From: Candidatus Nitrosotalea sinensis | GTDB taxonomy: Archaea; Thermoproteota; Nitrososphaeria; Nitrososphaerales; Nitrosopumilaceae | DNA length: 64,000 bases | Direction: 5' to 3' | NCBI RefSeq assembly: GCF_900143675.1 | Contig: NZ_FRFC01000001.1 | Span: 124,001-188,000 of the forward strand | In this document: one piece after another, positions 42,195 to 50,868 of the stretch | How positions within the stretch are numbered: the stretch's first letter is position 1 | Layout of the letters: each line of letters starts with the position of its first letter | Notes under the pieces: generated by a model | The model's database searches: none | Seen by the model: only the letters and a program-made list of their open reading frames with translations | What the model was told of the DNA's origin: nothing | Position numbers and translations under genes: made by a program

Positions 42195-43084
42195 GATTTG
42201 TATAGATTCTTTATCCAGTCTTCTAATGTAGTTTGCGGTTTCCAGCCCAAGAGCTGTTTTGCAAACAAGATATCAGCCTGGCTTGTCATCACATTTCCCT
42301 TGTCCTGCTGTTTGAATATAATTTTTGAAGCAGAGCCAGAATATTTTAAAAACAAATTTGCCAGCTCTAGAATCGAGGTTGCAACTCCAGAGCCTACATT
42401 GATAAAACAAGAGCCGGTGTTTTTTTCCATCGATGAGATGGTTGCGTTTACAACATCATCAATGTACACAAAGTCGCGAAGCTGTTTGCCATCCCCGTCT
42501 ATCTCAAGAGGCATGTTGTTTTGTATACAGTAATAGAATTTTGATATTACACCTGCGCCTGGCATTGTATCTCCGTATACATTATAATACCTCAGGCCCA
42601 CAACGTCAAAAAATTGTAAATATTTTGTTGCAAGTTGTTCTGCGTTTAGTTTTGTGATGCCATACGGGTTGATTGGGTCCAGCTTGTGGGATTCTTTGGT
42701 TGGAATTGTTTTTGTATCACCATATACACTTGAGCTGCTCGCAAATACTACCTTGACGTGGAGTTTTTTTGCTATCTTGAATATATTTTCTGTTCCATTT
42801 ACGTTGACGTTTTCATACTCTTGTTGTCTTGTAAATGATTCCGGGACAGATGTAAGCGCGGCATGGTGAAATATGCCGTCTGTGTTTTGTATTATACCCT
42901 CAAGAGAATCAGCATCAAGTATGTCGGTTTTGTGAAATGAGATCTTGTTTTTGATATCATCAAGATTTGACATGCTTCCTGTTGATAGGTTGTCTATGAC
43001 ATCAACAGAGTGGCCTTTACTTACAAGGGCTTTTGCCAAATGGCTTCCTATAAAGCCGGCTCCGCCTGTTATGGTATAGCGCAT
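42191..43084 (-). CDS. galE: UDP-glucose 4-epimerase-like NAD-dependent epimerase
   Basis: 297 residues, extended SDR fold. NAD motif GGAGFIGSH at the N-terminus, DNLSTGSMSNLD, Ser-rich VFASSSSVYGD and catalytic NPYGITKLNAE (Tyr-x3-Lys). RYYNVYGDTMP and the DFVYIDDVV strand are typical of GalE and related nucleotide-sugar epimerases. It likely makes UDP-galactose, UDP-GalNAc or a uronic sugar for the surface glycan. Exact substrate not resolved. It overlaps the GT2 gene by 4 bases. Confidence 0.85.
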   Translation of the reverse strand: MRYTITGGAGFIGSHLAKALVSKGHSVDVIDNLSTGSMSNLDDIKNKISFHKTDILDADSLEGIIQNTDGIFHHAALTSVPESFTRQQEYENVNVNGTENIFKIAKKLHVKVVFASSSSVYGDTKTIPTKESHKLDPINPYGITKLNAEQLATKYLQFFDVVGLRYYNVYGDTMPGAGVISKFYYCIQNNMPLEIDGDGKQLRDFVYIDDVVNATISSMEKNTGSCFINVGSGVATSILELANLFLKYSGSASKIIFKQQDKGNVMTSQADILFAKQLLGWKPQTTLEDWIKNLYKS

Positions 43085-43187
43085 TATTTTGTTTGTGACT
43101 TGGTACCAGCATTAAAGTCAACGGTTGGCATTTTTAGTAATTAGTTTTGTGGGTACAATCATGTCAACTGTGAGATTGTGGTCTGGT

Positions 43188-43195
43188 GTTTAAAT
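43188..43195 (+). promoter_or_regulatory. TATA box for the universal stress protein
   Basis: GTTTAAAT lies 25-32 bases before the ATG at 43220 and supports that start over the upstream one at 43178. Confidence 0.4.
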
Positions 43196-43219
43196 GAGAA
43201 CCTGTGGTATTGCGATATA

Positions 43220-43651
43220 ATGAAGATTGGTAAGATTTTGGTTCCACATGATGGCTCAAAAAATGCAGACAGGGCATTTGAGTATGCGTTAGATATAGCA
43301 AAAAAATACAATTCCAAGGTTCTAGTTGCAAGCTGCATTCTAGTACAGAATCAGCTCCCAGAATATTCCACAATAGAAGAAGAAACAATACTGGAAAGGC
43401 AGAGAGAGGCAGCATCAAGGCTTGTTGAAATACTTGAATTGCGTGCAGCAGATGCCGAGGTATCATTCAAGGGAGTCATACTAAAGACATCCTCAGTATC
43501 AGATGCCATACTGTCATATGCAGAAAAAAATAATGTGGATATCATAGTATCAGGTTCCAGGGGTCTTGGAGGCTTTAAGAGATTGGTTCTTGGAAGCGTT
43601 GCAAGCTCACTTGTCCAGTATGCCAAGTGTCCGGTATTGATTGTAAAATAA
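43220..43651 (+). CDS. Universal stress protein (UspA family)
   Basis: 143 residues from the ATG at 43220, chosen by TATA spacing and because family proteins begin at KILVPHDGS. The ATP-binding signature G-x2-G-x9-GS is complete (SGSRGLGGFKRLVLGSVASS), so this is a nucleotide-binding UspA. The ends are the usual KILVPHDGSKNADRAFEYAL and CPVLIVK. Such dimers tune stress responses. Divergent from the galE-like gene, convergent with the RelE toxin gene. Confidence 0.9.
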   Translation: MKIGKILVPHDGSKNADRAFEYALDIAKKYNSKVLVASCILVQNQLPEYSTIEEETILERQREAASRLVEILELRAADAEVSFKGVILKTSSVSDAILSYAEKNNVDIIVSGSRGLGGFKRLVLGSVASSLVQYAKCPVLIVK

Positions 43652-43793
43652 AACCAAAGATTAGTGTATCACATATTCAAACAATTTCATTTTCATGGGC
43701 TGGATTCAAATCATTTTTTCATATAATTATTAGATCAGGCTGGTGTCGTCAAGAGAGGATTTCACGTGTCATATCATTGTAGACCAGCATGTA

Positions 43794-44051
43794 TCATTTC
43801 CTGTATACTTTTTTTCTATGTTCAAATCGAAGAAGATAGAGAATTGCTCCATCATATGCGTAAATTAATCTATATGGCTTGACATAAACAGTTCTTTCTC
43901 CTTTCAAGTTGTATCTTAATGGTTTTCCCAACTCTGGACATTCAACCAAGTTTTGGATTTGTTTTTGTAATGTACCTTTTAACTTGTTATCTTTAATTTT
44001 TGTAACTTCTTTTTTGAATTTATCGGACCATACTATTTGCTGGATTACCAT
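43794..44051 (-). CDS. RelE-family toxin
   Basis: 85 residues. Typical RelE elements: IVWSDKFKKEVTKI, GKPLRYNLKGERTVYVKPYR and the C-terminal LRFEHRKKVY with its conserved arginine/histidine/tyrosine residues. RelE enzymes cut mRNA in the ribosomal A site. The start codon overlaps the antitoxin gene by 7 bases, the usual coupled arrangement. The partner is AbrB-like rather than RelB-like, which is less usual. Confidence 0.87.
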   Translation of the reverse strand: MVIQQIVWSDKFKKEVTKIKDNKLKGTLQKQIQNLVECPELGKPLRYNLKGERTVYVKPYRLIYAYDGAILYLLRFEHRKKVYRK

Positions 44052-44317
44052 TTGGCAAATTCCGTAAAGAATTTGGATGTTGTAGACTTGCCACCTTTAT
44101 TGTTTTTAATCTCATCCCATGCCTCATTGATTGATTGTAGTGTCATGATATCATCATGGCTTAGATTCTGATCTATTTTTTTGAGGACTATTAGACCTCT
44201 CTTTTCTGTTATTGTAAATATATTACCATTTTTTATATCCAGTTTTTTGCGTACCCTCTTTGGTATTACTATTTGACCTTTGCTGCTTACTGTAGTAAAC
44301 ATCATATCATTAGACAT
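44045..44317 (-). CDS. AbrB/SpoVT-like antitoxin
   Basis: 90 residues from the ATG at 44317; the frame is open to a TTG at 44338, but a TATA-like GATAAATAAT (44340-44349) puts transcription start near 44317. The N-terminal swapped-hairpin DNA-binding domain is clear (FTTVSSKGQIVIPKRVRKKL). The C-terminal half (QSINEAWDEIKNNKGGKST) would wrap the RelE toxin. It likely represses its own operon together with the toxin. Confidence 0.85.
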   Translation of the reverse strand: MSNDMMFTTVSSKGQIVIPKRVRKKLDIKNGNIFTITEKRGLIVLKKIDQNLSHDDIMTLQSINEAWDEIKNNKGGKSTTSKFFTEFAKW

Positions 44318-44435
44318 AAAGTAAGATTGTCTTACCAATTATTTATCTGTTGATACATACAACAGTACAAACCATGTTTTGAAGAATCGTTTTCTATGTG
44401 ATTCTGATCACTTTGCTTTTAGAACTAGGACATAT

Positions 44436-45725
44436 CTATTCCAGTGTTTGGGATATCTTCTCAAAGCTCCACAGACCGCACTTGTCATTTTCTATCTTGA
44501 CCAGTCCTGCATTTTGCATTTGTGATATGATATATACGGCAAACGGTAATGCGCCTGTTGCTCCAGGAGAGTTGTAGTTGAGTATGTGAACTGAATTACC
44601 ACTTTGTTCAACTAGTGCATCTGGGACAAACTTGCCGTTCCTGTCAATTACTGATGCCCGGATTCCTGCAGTTCCTCTTTTCTTGAATTTTTTTGGCTCT
44701 ACTTTTGGAAGAAATTCCCGTACCCGGTTTATCATTACTGTCTTTGATACAGATGATAAAAATTCGCCTGACGCAAGTGAGATGAATTGAGAGTCAAAGA
44801 GCATCTTTGATGCACCAGATGATAGCATCTCAAGCATCTTTGGTATCATTTTTTTTACATTCTCAGAGATATCATACCCATAGGGGCTAAAGACTGGGAC
44901 TGCGTTTGGTCCTACTTCTCTTCTTCCGTCAGAGCGCACTATCCAGTGCGGGTCAAGAAACGGATACTCGAGATGCTTTGGGACAGAGTATACGCTTGTT
45001 TTGGTCAGGTCCTTGTATTCAGGCTCTGCTTCCCAGTACTCTCCCCTAAAGTGAATGTCGGTGAGATCTTTTCTTACACCCATTATATGCGCAATATCAA
45101 TTGACATTCCACCTGCGGCATTTATCAGCAGACTGGTTTGTATCGTATCTTTGTCTGTATGTATGTCAATATGGTCTCCCTTGTCTGATATATTTTGGGC
45201 ATTTGTGTTTGGCAGAAATGTTACACCCTGGTTTACAGCATCATTGATAATATTTTCTGTCAGTATGCCATAGTCTACTGATGCGTCCTTTTTGCAAAAG
45301 ATTGCCTTTTGGCATACCACCTCTGGCTCTAGTTTTTTTACTTCAGAGCTGTCCAAAAGTGAGATCTCATTTTTATCCAGTCCGTTTTGTTCTCCCCATG
45401 ACATGTACTTTTCAAGCCTTTGTATTCCAGGCTCGTCAAGTGCAACTTCAAGTACGCCATCTTTTTTGAATGCAATGTTTTTTTGCTTGGCATAAGTCTC
45501 CCACATTGTAAATCCGAGCCTTGCAGACTTGGCAAACAGCTTCTTTTTTTGAGGATCATACAAAAATGGCGCGTGGACCTTGCCTGTGTTCCTTGAACTG
45601 GTATGATATCCTGCCCTTGGAGCATGGTCTAGCACCAGGACCTTTTTTGTGGTCATGTGCGAGAGGAAATAGGCAAGCGAAGAACCAAGTATGCCTGCAC
45701 CAATTATTGTAATGTCAGACTTCAA
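44436..45725 (-). CDS. lhgO: L-2-hydroxyglutarate oxidase-like FAD enzyme
   Basis: 429 residues from a TTG start. FAD-binding GxGxxG motif DITIIGAGILGSSLAYFLS, then SSRNTGKVHAPFLYDPQKKK and INAAGGMSIDIAHIMG. The C-terminus has LNYNSPGATGALPFAVYI. LhgO-type enzymes oxidise L-2-hydroxyglutarate to 2-oxoglutarate, removing a toxic by-product or feeding electrons to quinone. No membrane helix. The neighbours suggest no pathway link. A related glycerol-3-phosphate or amino-acid oxidase function cannot be excluded. Confidence 0.82.
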   Translation of the reverse strand: MKSDITIIGAGILGSSLAYFLSHMTTKKVLVLDHAPRAGYHTSSRNTGKVHAPFLYDPQKKKLFAKSARLGFTMWETYAKQKNIAFKKDGVLEVALDEPGIQRLEKYMSWGEQNGLDKNEISLLDSSEVKKLEPEVVCQKAIFCKKDASVDYGILTENIINDAVNQGVTFLPNTNAQNISDKGDHIDIHTDKDTIQTSLLINAAGGMSIDIAHIMGVRKDLTDIHFRGEYWEAEPEYKDLTKTSVYSVPKHLEYPFLDPHWIVRSDGRREVGPNAVPVFSPYGYDISENVKKMIPKMLEMLSSGASKMLFDSQFISLASGEFLSSVSKTVMINRVREFLPKVEPKKFKKRGTAGIRASVIDRNGKFVPDALVEQSGNSVHILNYNSPGATGALPFAVYIISQMQNAGLVKIENDKCGLWSFEKISQTLE

Positions 45726-45809
45726 TGCATCGGAATCTACAGGTATGCCAAATAGACGTTTTTGTGTTTAATGGTTAAAAAAATTAAAAATTAGTTGAGA
45801 GGTGGCCTT

Positions 45810-46469
45810 CTAGTCTTGTCTTCCATGGTTTTGTGTATGACCTTTTCCATGCTGTCTTGGATTTTGTTCATTTCCATGTTGTTTGGTGTGAGTTTGAATT
45901 GTGTGTGGTGCTTTGTCATTTGGTGGTGTTGATTTTGTGTGGTTTTGCTTGCTGTCAGTGATTACCATCTCTCGGAACTGCTTAAAGTCTGTTTGAAGCT
46001 GTTTGTGACTTGATCTGAACTGTTGGTTTATCTGCTTGAGATTTGTCTTGCACTGGTCCATGATGTTTTTCCTGTCAGAAGGACTGGCATCTCTTGCCTT
46101 TTGCCTGCAATCTTTTATTGCCTGCTTTGAGAGGTTTTCCTGTTGCTTGAAGATGTCGCGTATCTGGTGTACAAATGAAGATATCTGCTGTCCTGGATTT
46201 GTTCCATTAGAGTATGAGAATGTCATCTGGGTGCCGTTTGGAAGTGTGATGTTTATGCTTGTTGCGTTAGAGTATCCAAATTTCATGTGGAGTTTGTTGT
46301 CGTTTTCTTGGTTGTCTGAAGTTTCATTTTCATTGTGAGTATAGTTTTCTTGTGTGTTGGTTTTGTTGTTGTCATTTTGGTCATCCTGTCCGTCATCTGA
46401 GAATACGTTTGGAATGGTTACCGAGCCTGCAAGTATTGCTACAAGGAGCAAGGCAACTAATTTTTTCAT
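45810..46469 (-). CDS. Secreted Asn/Gln/His-rich helical protein, 219 aa
   Basis: A signal peptide (LVALLLVAILAGSVTIPNV) is followed by an Asp/Asn/Gln-rich low-complexity stretch, then a beta strand pair (YSNATSINITLPNGTQMTFS) and a long charged helix (DIFKQQENLSKQAIKDCRQK) with two cysteines. The tail is His/Gln/Lys-rich. N-x-S/T sites are frequent, so it is likely N-glycosylated at the surface. Not recognised. Two direct repeats upstream (46512-46532) may regulate it. Confidence 0.68.
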   Translation of the reverse strand: MKKLVALLLVAILAGSVTIPNVFSDDGQDDQNDNNKTNTQENYTHNENETSDNQENDNKLHMKFGYSNATSINITLPNGTQMTFSYSNGTNPGQQISSFVHQIRDIFKQQENLSKQAIKDCRQKARDASPSDRKNIMDQCKTNLKQINQQFRSSHKQLQTDFKQFREMVITDSKQNHTKSTPPNDKAPHTIQTHTKQHGNEQNPRQHGKGHTQNHGRQD

Positions 46470-46511
46470 TTGAGGTGCATGATACCGTATCAGTATTAAG
46501 GTTCAGTAAGG

Positions 46512-46532
46512 AATTGTACTACCAAATTGTAC
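46512..46532. promoter_or_regulatory. Paired direct repeats upstream of a secreted-protein gene
   Basis: AATTGTAC occurs at 46512-46519 and again at 46525-46532 (13-bp spacing), 43-63 bases upstream of the start at 46469. The spacing is a little over one helical turn, as for a dimeric or cooperative regulator. Confidence 0.3.
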
Positions 46533-46638
46533 CAAATGTTTAAATCAAAAATCAGGTTTGATAACTAAACTTTTCATAAGCAAAACAGAGATTGAACAGG
46601 ATTTTGATTATATTGAAAAAATGACAATAATGCAGAGT

Positions 46639-47175
46639 TTAATTGCTGAGGTATCCAAGCTCTTTTAGTTTGGACAGGATCATTTCAAGGCATTCTTCCT
46701 TGGAATGTTTTTCTGTATCTAAGACAAGTTCTGGGTTTTGCGGTTCCTCATACGGGGATTGTAATCCAGTCATGTTTTGTATCTCTCCTGCCATTGCTTT
46801 TTTGTACAATCCCTTTGGATCACGCTTGATGCACTCTTCTATGGAAGCTTTGGTATAAACTTCGACAAAGTTTGGAATTTCTTTTCTTGCAAATTTTCTG
46901 ATTTCTCGATACGGTGATATCAATGGGACTATTGTAATTATTCCATTTTTTACCAACAACTTTGCAATTTCGATTACTCGTCTATTGTGTTCTTTCCTAT
47001 CTTCAGGCGAGAAACCAAGGTCTTTAGATAATGTTTTTCGTATTTCATCTCCGTCTAAGATTATAGTAGACATATTTTTTTTCTGGAAATAATCTTTTAG
47101 CATCATGGATAGCGTAGTCTTGCCAGAAGCCGGGATTCCTGTTATCCAGATTGCTGCTGCCTGTATATTTTCCAA
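46639..47175 (-). CDS. cysC: Adenylylsulfate (APS) kinase
   Basis: 178 residues from a TTG start. Walker A is GIPASGKT (residues 13-20), with ILDGDEIRKTLSKDLGFSPE, DRKEHNRRVIEIAKLL and PLISPYREIRKFAR, all standard APS-kinase signatures. It makes PAPS, the sulfate donor of sulfotransferases. It starts 1 base before the rmlA stop in a sugar-nucleotide operon rather than near sulfate-assimilation genes. A sulfotransferase is encoded 14 kb away (60729). ATP sulfurylase is not in the window. The context argues for sulfated glycan synthesis. Confidence 0.9.
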   Translation of the reverse strand: MENIQAAAIWITGIPASGKTTLSMMLKDYFQKKNMSTIILDGDEIRKTLSKDLGFSPEDRKEHNRRVIEIAKLLVKNGIITIVPLISPYREIRKFARKEIPNFVEVYTKASIEECIKRDPKGLYKKAMAGEIQNMTGLQSPYEEPQNPELVLDTEKHSKEECLEMILSKLKELGYLSN

Positions 47176-47176
47176 G

Positions 47177-48238
47177 CTACAGCCTTACCTGAGATCTCTC
47201 ACCCAAGAGAAACTGGTGCTTCTTTAGATGGTGGTTAGTAATTTCGGATGCATGTGCAACTATGCTATCTACAATGGTGATCTTGGCATCTATCTTACAG
47301 TCTGCCATGACTATAGAATTTTCAATATCGCACTGTTTTATGGAACAGTTGTTGTCAATTGATACATGAGGTCCTATCCTTGCAGCAGGGCCAATGTTAC
47401 AGTTCTCACCTATTATGACAGGACCTGTGATAAACGAGTCTCTTGATATGTTTGTGTTTTTTCCAATAGCAATGTTTCCCCGTATTTGGGTCTCCTTGTC
47501 TATACGGAACTGGTTCTGTGTTCCTATAGTATCCAGAACCAACTGGTTTGCGTGTAGGATATCTTCAGGAGTACCAGTATCTTTCCACCAGCCTGTTACT
47601 ATATCATATTCTACTGTATTTCCTTTTTCCATTAAAAGCTGTAATGCCTCAGTAATTTCCAGCTCTCCCCTCCAGGATGGCTTGAGAACATCAATAATGT
47701 CGAATATTTTCGGAGTAAGAAAGTAGACTCCAATTACTGCCAGGTTTGATGGTGGGTTTTTTGGCTTTTCCATTATCTTTTTTATTTTTTTACCATCAAG
47801 CTCTGCTACACCAAATCTTGATGGATCATCTACTTCACATAATAACATCATGGCATCTGCAGAGGATGCTTGGAATTTTTTTGTATAATCTACCAATCCT
47901 TTCCGTAGTATGTTATCTCCAAGATACACTACAAATCGATCATTTCCGATAAAATCCTTGCATAATTTTATTGCATGCGAGATTCCAGCTGGCTTGTCCT
48001 GGTAGATATAGTTGATATTTACCCCAAATTTTTTTCCATCACCATAAAAGTCCTTTACCTTCTGTGGGTAGACATCACCAATTATGATTCCAATATCTGT
48101 AATTCCAGCATCCTTGAAATCCTCAAGTGCATACTGTGACATTGGTTTGTTTCCTATTGGAAGAAGCTGTTTTGGACCAGCATGTGTAAGCGGTCTCAGT
48201 CTTGTACCATGACCGCCATGAAGTATGATTCCCTTCAT
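47177..48238 (-). CDS. rmlA: Glucose-1-phosphate thymidylyltransferase, long form
   Basis: 353 residues. The nucleotidyltransferase signature GGHGTRLRPLTHAGPKQLLP is at the N-terminus, with VYLGDNIL and the C-terminal left-handed beta-helix (GPVIIGENCNIGPAARIGPH). The long C-terminus is typical of archaeal RmlA2-like forms. It makes dTDP-glucose from dTTP and glucose-1-phosphate, step 1 to dTDP-L-rhamnose. rmlB, C and D follow nearby on the same strand, which supports dTDP over UDP. Confidence 0.9.
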   Translation of the reverse strand: MKGIILHGGHGTRLRPLTHAGPKQLLPIGNKPMSQYALEDFKDAGITDIGIIIGDVYPQKVKDFYGDGKKFGVNINYIYQDKPAGISHAIKLCKDFIGNDRFVVYLGDNILRKGLVDYTKKFQASSADAMMLLCEVDDPSRFGVAELDGKKIKKIMEKPKNPPSNLAVIGVYFLTPKIFDIIDVLKPSWRGELEITEALQLLMEKGNTVEYDIVTGWWKDTGTPEDILHANQLVLDTIGTQNQFRIDKETQIRGNIAIGKNTNISRDSFITGPVIIGENCNIGPAARIGPHVSIDNNCSIKQCDIENSIVMADCKIDAKITIVDSIVAHASEITNHHLKKHQFLLGERSQVRL

Positions 48239-48269
48239 TTTCGATCCTTGTTATTAGGTGCGGTATATT

Positions 48270-49157
48270 TCAATTTGATCCAGTTTTTATTTCACATATG
48301 AAGTGATCTATCCCCTCTTCCACTGAGAGAGGTTTTACTTTGAGGATTTGAGTTGCCTTTGAGACATCCAAGGAAGAGTCCTTGGGTCTTTTTGCAATCC
48401 AGTTCATGTCATTTATACTTGCAGGTTTTAACAGATTCTTCTCAAGGTCTAGTTTCTGGGCTACAAGGGTTGCCATATCAAATCGTGATATCCTTGTTGC
48501 ACCTGCAAGATGAATCACACCAAGTATTTTTCTTGTTGATATTTCTATCAGCATTTGACTAAGATTTGGGACGTACGTTGGGGAGGTATACTGATCAGTT
48601 ATAATTGTAATTTCTTTTTTTGCCGTCAGGTTCTCTGCAACAAATAGTGGAAAACTCTTCTTTGTAGGATGCATTCCAAACGGAGTGCTTGTTCGTGCAA
48701 TACACCAGGATGATGTCATGTCTTGTACCGCCAATTCGCCGTGATATTTTGAATATCCATAGTAATCAACGGGGTTTGGCATGTCGGATTCTTTTTTCAT
48801 TCCTTTTTTTCCATCAAATACATAATCAGTTGATACATAGACAAAAAAAGAATCATGTCTTGCAGCTTGTTTTGCCAGGGTTTGGGTAGCTTTTGCGTTT
48901 ATTTTCAATGCCAATTCTTTTTCTTTTTCGCAAAGATCAACATTTGTCATTGCTGCCAAGTGTATGATTACATCAGGCTTGATGTTGTCTACAACTTGGA
49001 TTATGTTGTCATTATTTACAAGGTCAAGCTGGACTGGGGTGCCTTTGCTAGGTTTTGATTGGCCATAACACGAATATACTTGATGTTCTGATTTTGCCAA
49101 GTCTTGAACGACCTGGCTCCCAACCAGTCCTGCTGAACCAGTAATAAGAAATTTCAT
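48270..49157 (-). CDS. rmlD: dTDP-4-dehydrorhamnose reductase
   Basis: 295 residues from the ATG at 49157, which leaves a 2-base gap to rmlB; the longer frame to 49178 would overlap rmlB. NADPH motif LITGSAGLVGSQV, VSTDYVFDGKKGMKKE, and catalytic YYGYSKYHGE (Tyr-x3-Lys). It completes dTDP-L-rhamnose synthesis. The other three rml enzymes are in the same run. Confidence 0.9.
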   Translation of the reverse strand: MKFLITGSAGLVGSQVVQDLAKSEHQVYSCYGQSKPSKGTPVQLDLVNNDNIIQVVDNIKPDVIIHLAAMTNVDLCEKEKELALKINAKATQTLAKQAARHDSFFVYVSTDYVFDGKKGMKKESDMPNPVDYYGYSKYHGELAVQDMTSSWCIARTSTPFGMHPTKKSFPLFVAENLTAKKEITIITDQYTSPTYVPNLSQMLIEISTRKILGVIHLAGATRISRFDMATLVAQKLDLEKNLLKPASINDMNWIAKRPKDSSLDVSKATQILKVKPLSVEEGIDHFICEIKTGSN

Positions 49158-49159
49158 TT

Positions 49160-50158
49160 TTACCAGTTTACAGTCCACGGTTGTGGATGAAGTGTCTTTT
49201 CATTTGCTAGAGGCTCCCACCACTGTGGATTGTTTTGATACCAAGAAACTGTCTCTTGTAAAGCTTGTTCAAATTCGTATCGTGGTTTCCAACCTGTTGC
49301 TTTTTGTATCTTAGAGCAATCAATCGAGTATCGCTTGTCATGACCTGGCCTGTCTCCTACTTTTTCTATAATATCTAGAGGCTTGCCCATTATCTTGAGA
49401 ATTTTTTCTACAATGACCTTGTTTGTAATTTCATTCCAGGATGTTATGTTATACACCTCTCCTGACTTTCCTTTTTCAATCAGGGATTCAATGGCTTGAA
49501 CATGGTCTAGGACATAGATCCAGCTTCGTATCTGGTAGCCTCCATCATATAGTGGAATCTTGAGGTTTCTGGATGCCCGGATTATTGTTTTAGGTATTAG
49601 CTTTTCCGGAAACTGGTATGGCCCGAAATTGTTTGTGCATCTTGTTGTGATGCATTTTATTCCGTATGTTCTGTGATATGATTCCACTAGAAGGTCTGCC
49701 GATGCCTTTGTAGCTGAATAGGGATTACTTGGTTTTAAGATATCAGATTCATCAAAGGATTTTTTGTTTTCTGCATCTCCGTAAATTTCGTCTGTGGATA
49801 CATGGATGAATAATTTATCATGTTTTCTTGTAGCTTCTAAAATAGAATATGTCCCAAACACATTTGTCTCTATGAATGGTTTTGGATTTGATATACTCCT
49901 GTCAACATGAGTCTCCGCTGCAAAATTTATTATGATATCGCTTTCCTTGGCAAGAATGGATATTGTTTCCAAGTTTTTAATATCATCTTTTATAAAATGA
50001 TAATTTTTATTTTTTATAATTTCTTTCAGATTATTGATGTTTGAACCAATTGTCAGATTATCGAGATTTGTTACTATATCATTTGGTTTTGTTTGTAGAT
50101 GATTTTTGATAAATGTGCTGCCAATGAATCCTGCCCCTCCGCAAACTAGTAGTCTCAC
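49160..50158 (-). CDS. rmlB: dTDP-glucose 4,6-dehydratase
   Basis: 332 residues from a GTG start. NAD motif VCGGAGFIGSTFIKNHL, NFAAETHVDRSISNP, VSTDEIYGDAENK and NPYSATKASADLLVE with catalytic Tyr/Lys. These are RmlB signatures, including the Asp-Glu pair after the Thr in STDE. It converts dTDP-glucose to the 4-keto-6-deoxy sugar. The end carries DRPGHDKRYSIDCSK, typical of RmlB. Confidence 0.93.
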   Translation of the reverse strand: MRLLVCGGAGFIGSTFIKNHLQTKPNDIVTNLDNLTIGSNINNLKEIIKNKNYHFIKDDIKNLETISILAKESDIIINFAAETHVDRSISNPKPFIETNVFGTYSILEATRKHDKLFIHVSTDEIYGDAENKKSFDESDILKPSNPYSATKASADLLVESYHRTYGIKCITTRCTNNFGPYQFPEKLIPKTIIRASRNLKIPLYDGGYQIRSWIYVLDHVQAIESLIEKGKSGEVYNITSWNEITNKVIVEKILKIMGKPLDIIEKVGDRPGHDKRYSIDCSKIQKATGWKPRYEFEQALQETVSWYQNNPQWWEPLANEKTLHPQPWTVNW

Positions 50159-50201
50159 GCCTTGAAGATGTCAAGATTGTTATTTATTTTGATCTGGCTT
50201 A

Positions 50202-50759
50202 TTATCGATGTACAAAATTGTTGTCTGCGTTTTTCAATAAAGGTAGTTCAAGGTCTTTTTGTATCATGACTGGTTTGTCAGTAGGCCACTTGATGCATAC
50301 ATCAGGATCATTCCATAAAATTCCCCGCTCATTTTCTGGGGAATATTCAGTGTTAACCTTGTAAATTACATCTGCCTTGTCACTTGTCACATAAAATCCA
50401 TGCGCAAAGCCCTCAGGGACATAGAGCATTTTATGATTTTTGTCAGAGAGTATTTCACTTACCCATTTTCCAAAAGTGGGCGAGTTTTTACGTATATCTA
50501 CTGCAACATCAAGTATCTCTCCTGTAATTGCCATAACCAGTTTTGCTTGTGCTTTTGGGTTTTTTTGATAATGCAATCCTCTCAGGACGCCTTTGGTTGA
50601 ATGAGAATAATTGTCTTGAACAAATCTTGTGTTCACTCCATTGGATCTAAAGATTGATTCCTTGAAGGTTTCCATGAAATAACCTCTTTCATCTTCAAAC
50701 GATGAAGCCTCTACAAGTATGACATCTGGGATTTTTAATTTTGTAAACTTGAATGGCAT
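50202..50759 (-). CDS. rmlC: dTDP-4-dehydrorhamnose 3,5-epimerase
   Basis: 185 residues, cupin fold. RmlC signatures: SFEDERGYFMETFKES, FVQDNYSHSTKGVLRGLHYQ (catalytic His in LRGLHYQ), LDVAVDIRKNSPTFGKW and MLYVPEGFAHGFYV. It inverts C3 and C5 of the keto sugar. It lies upstream of rmlB, separated by 43 bases, in the same operon. Confidence 0.94.
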   Translation of the reverse strand: MPFKFTKLKIPDVILVEASSFEDERGYFMETFKESIFRSNGVNTRFVQDNYSHSTKGVLRGLHYQKNPKAQAKLVMAITGEILDVAVDIRKNSPTFGKWVSEILSDKNHKMLYVPEGFAHGFYVTSDKADVIYKVNTEYSPENERGILWNDPDVCIKWPTDKPVMIQKDLELPLLKNADNNFVHR

Positions 50760-50868
50760 GAATTGAGATAGAAATTACAAGATAAATATATTTCATCATA
50801 TATCCATTCAAGAAAGATTCAATTTTATTAAATTGAAGAGATTGCCAATTTTCGAAAAAACAAATTTT

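Noticed and set aside
43740-43793. Minus-strand segment with CTGA and an ATGATATGA-like box, considered as an sRNA
   Set aside because: The C box does not match RTGATGA and the 6-bp closing stem is weak; more likely the toxin-gene 3' region.
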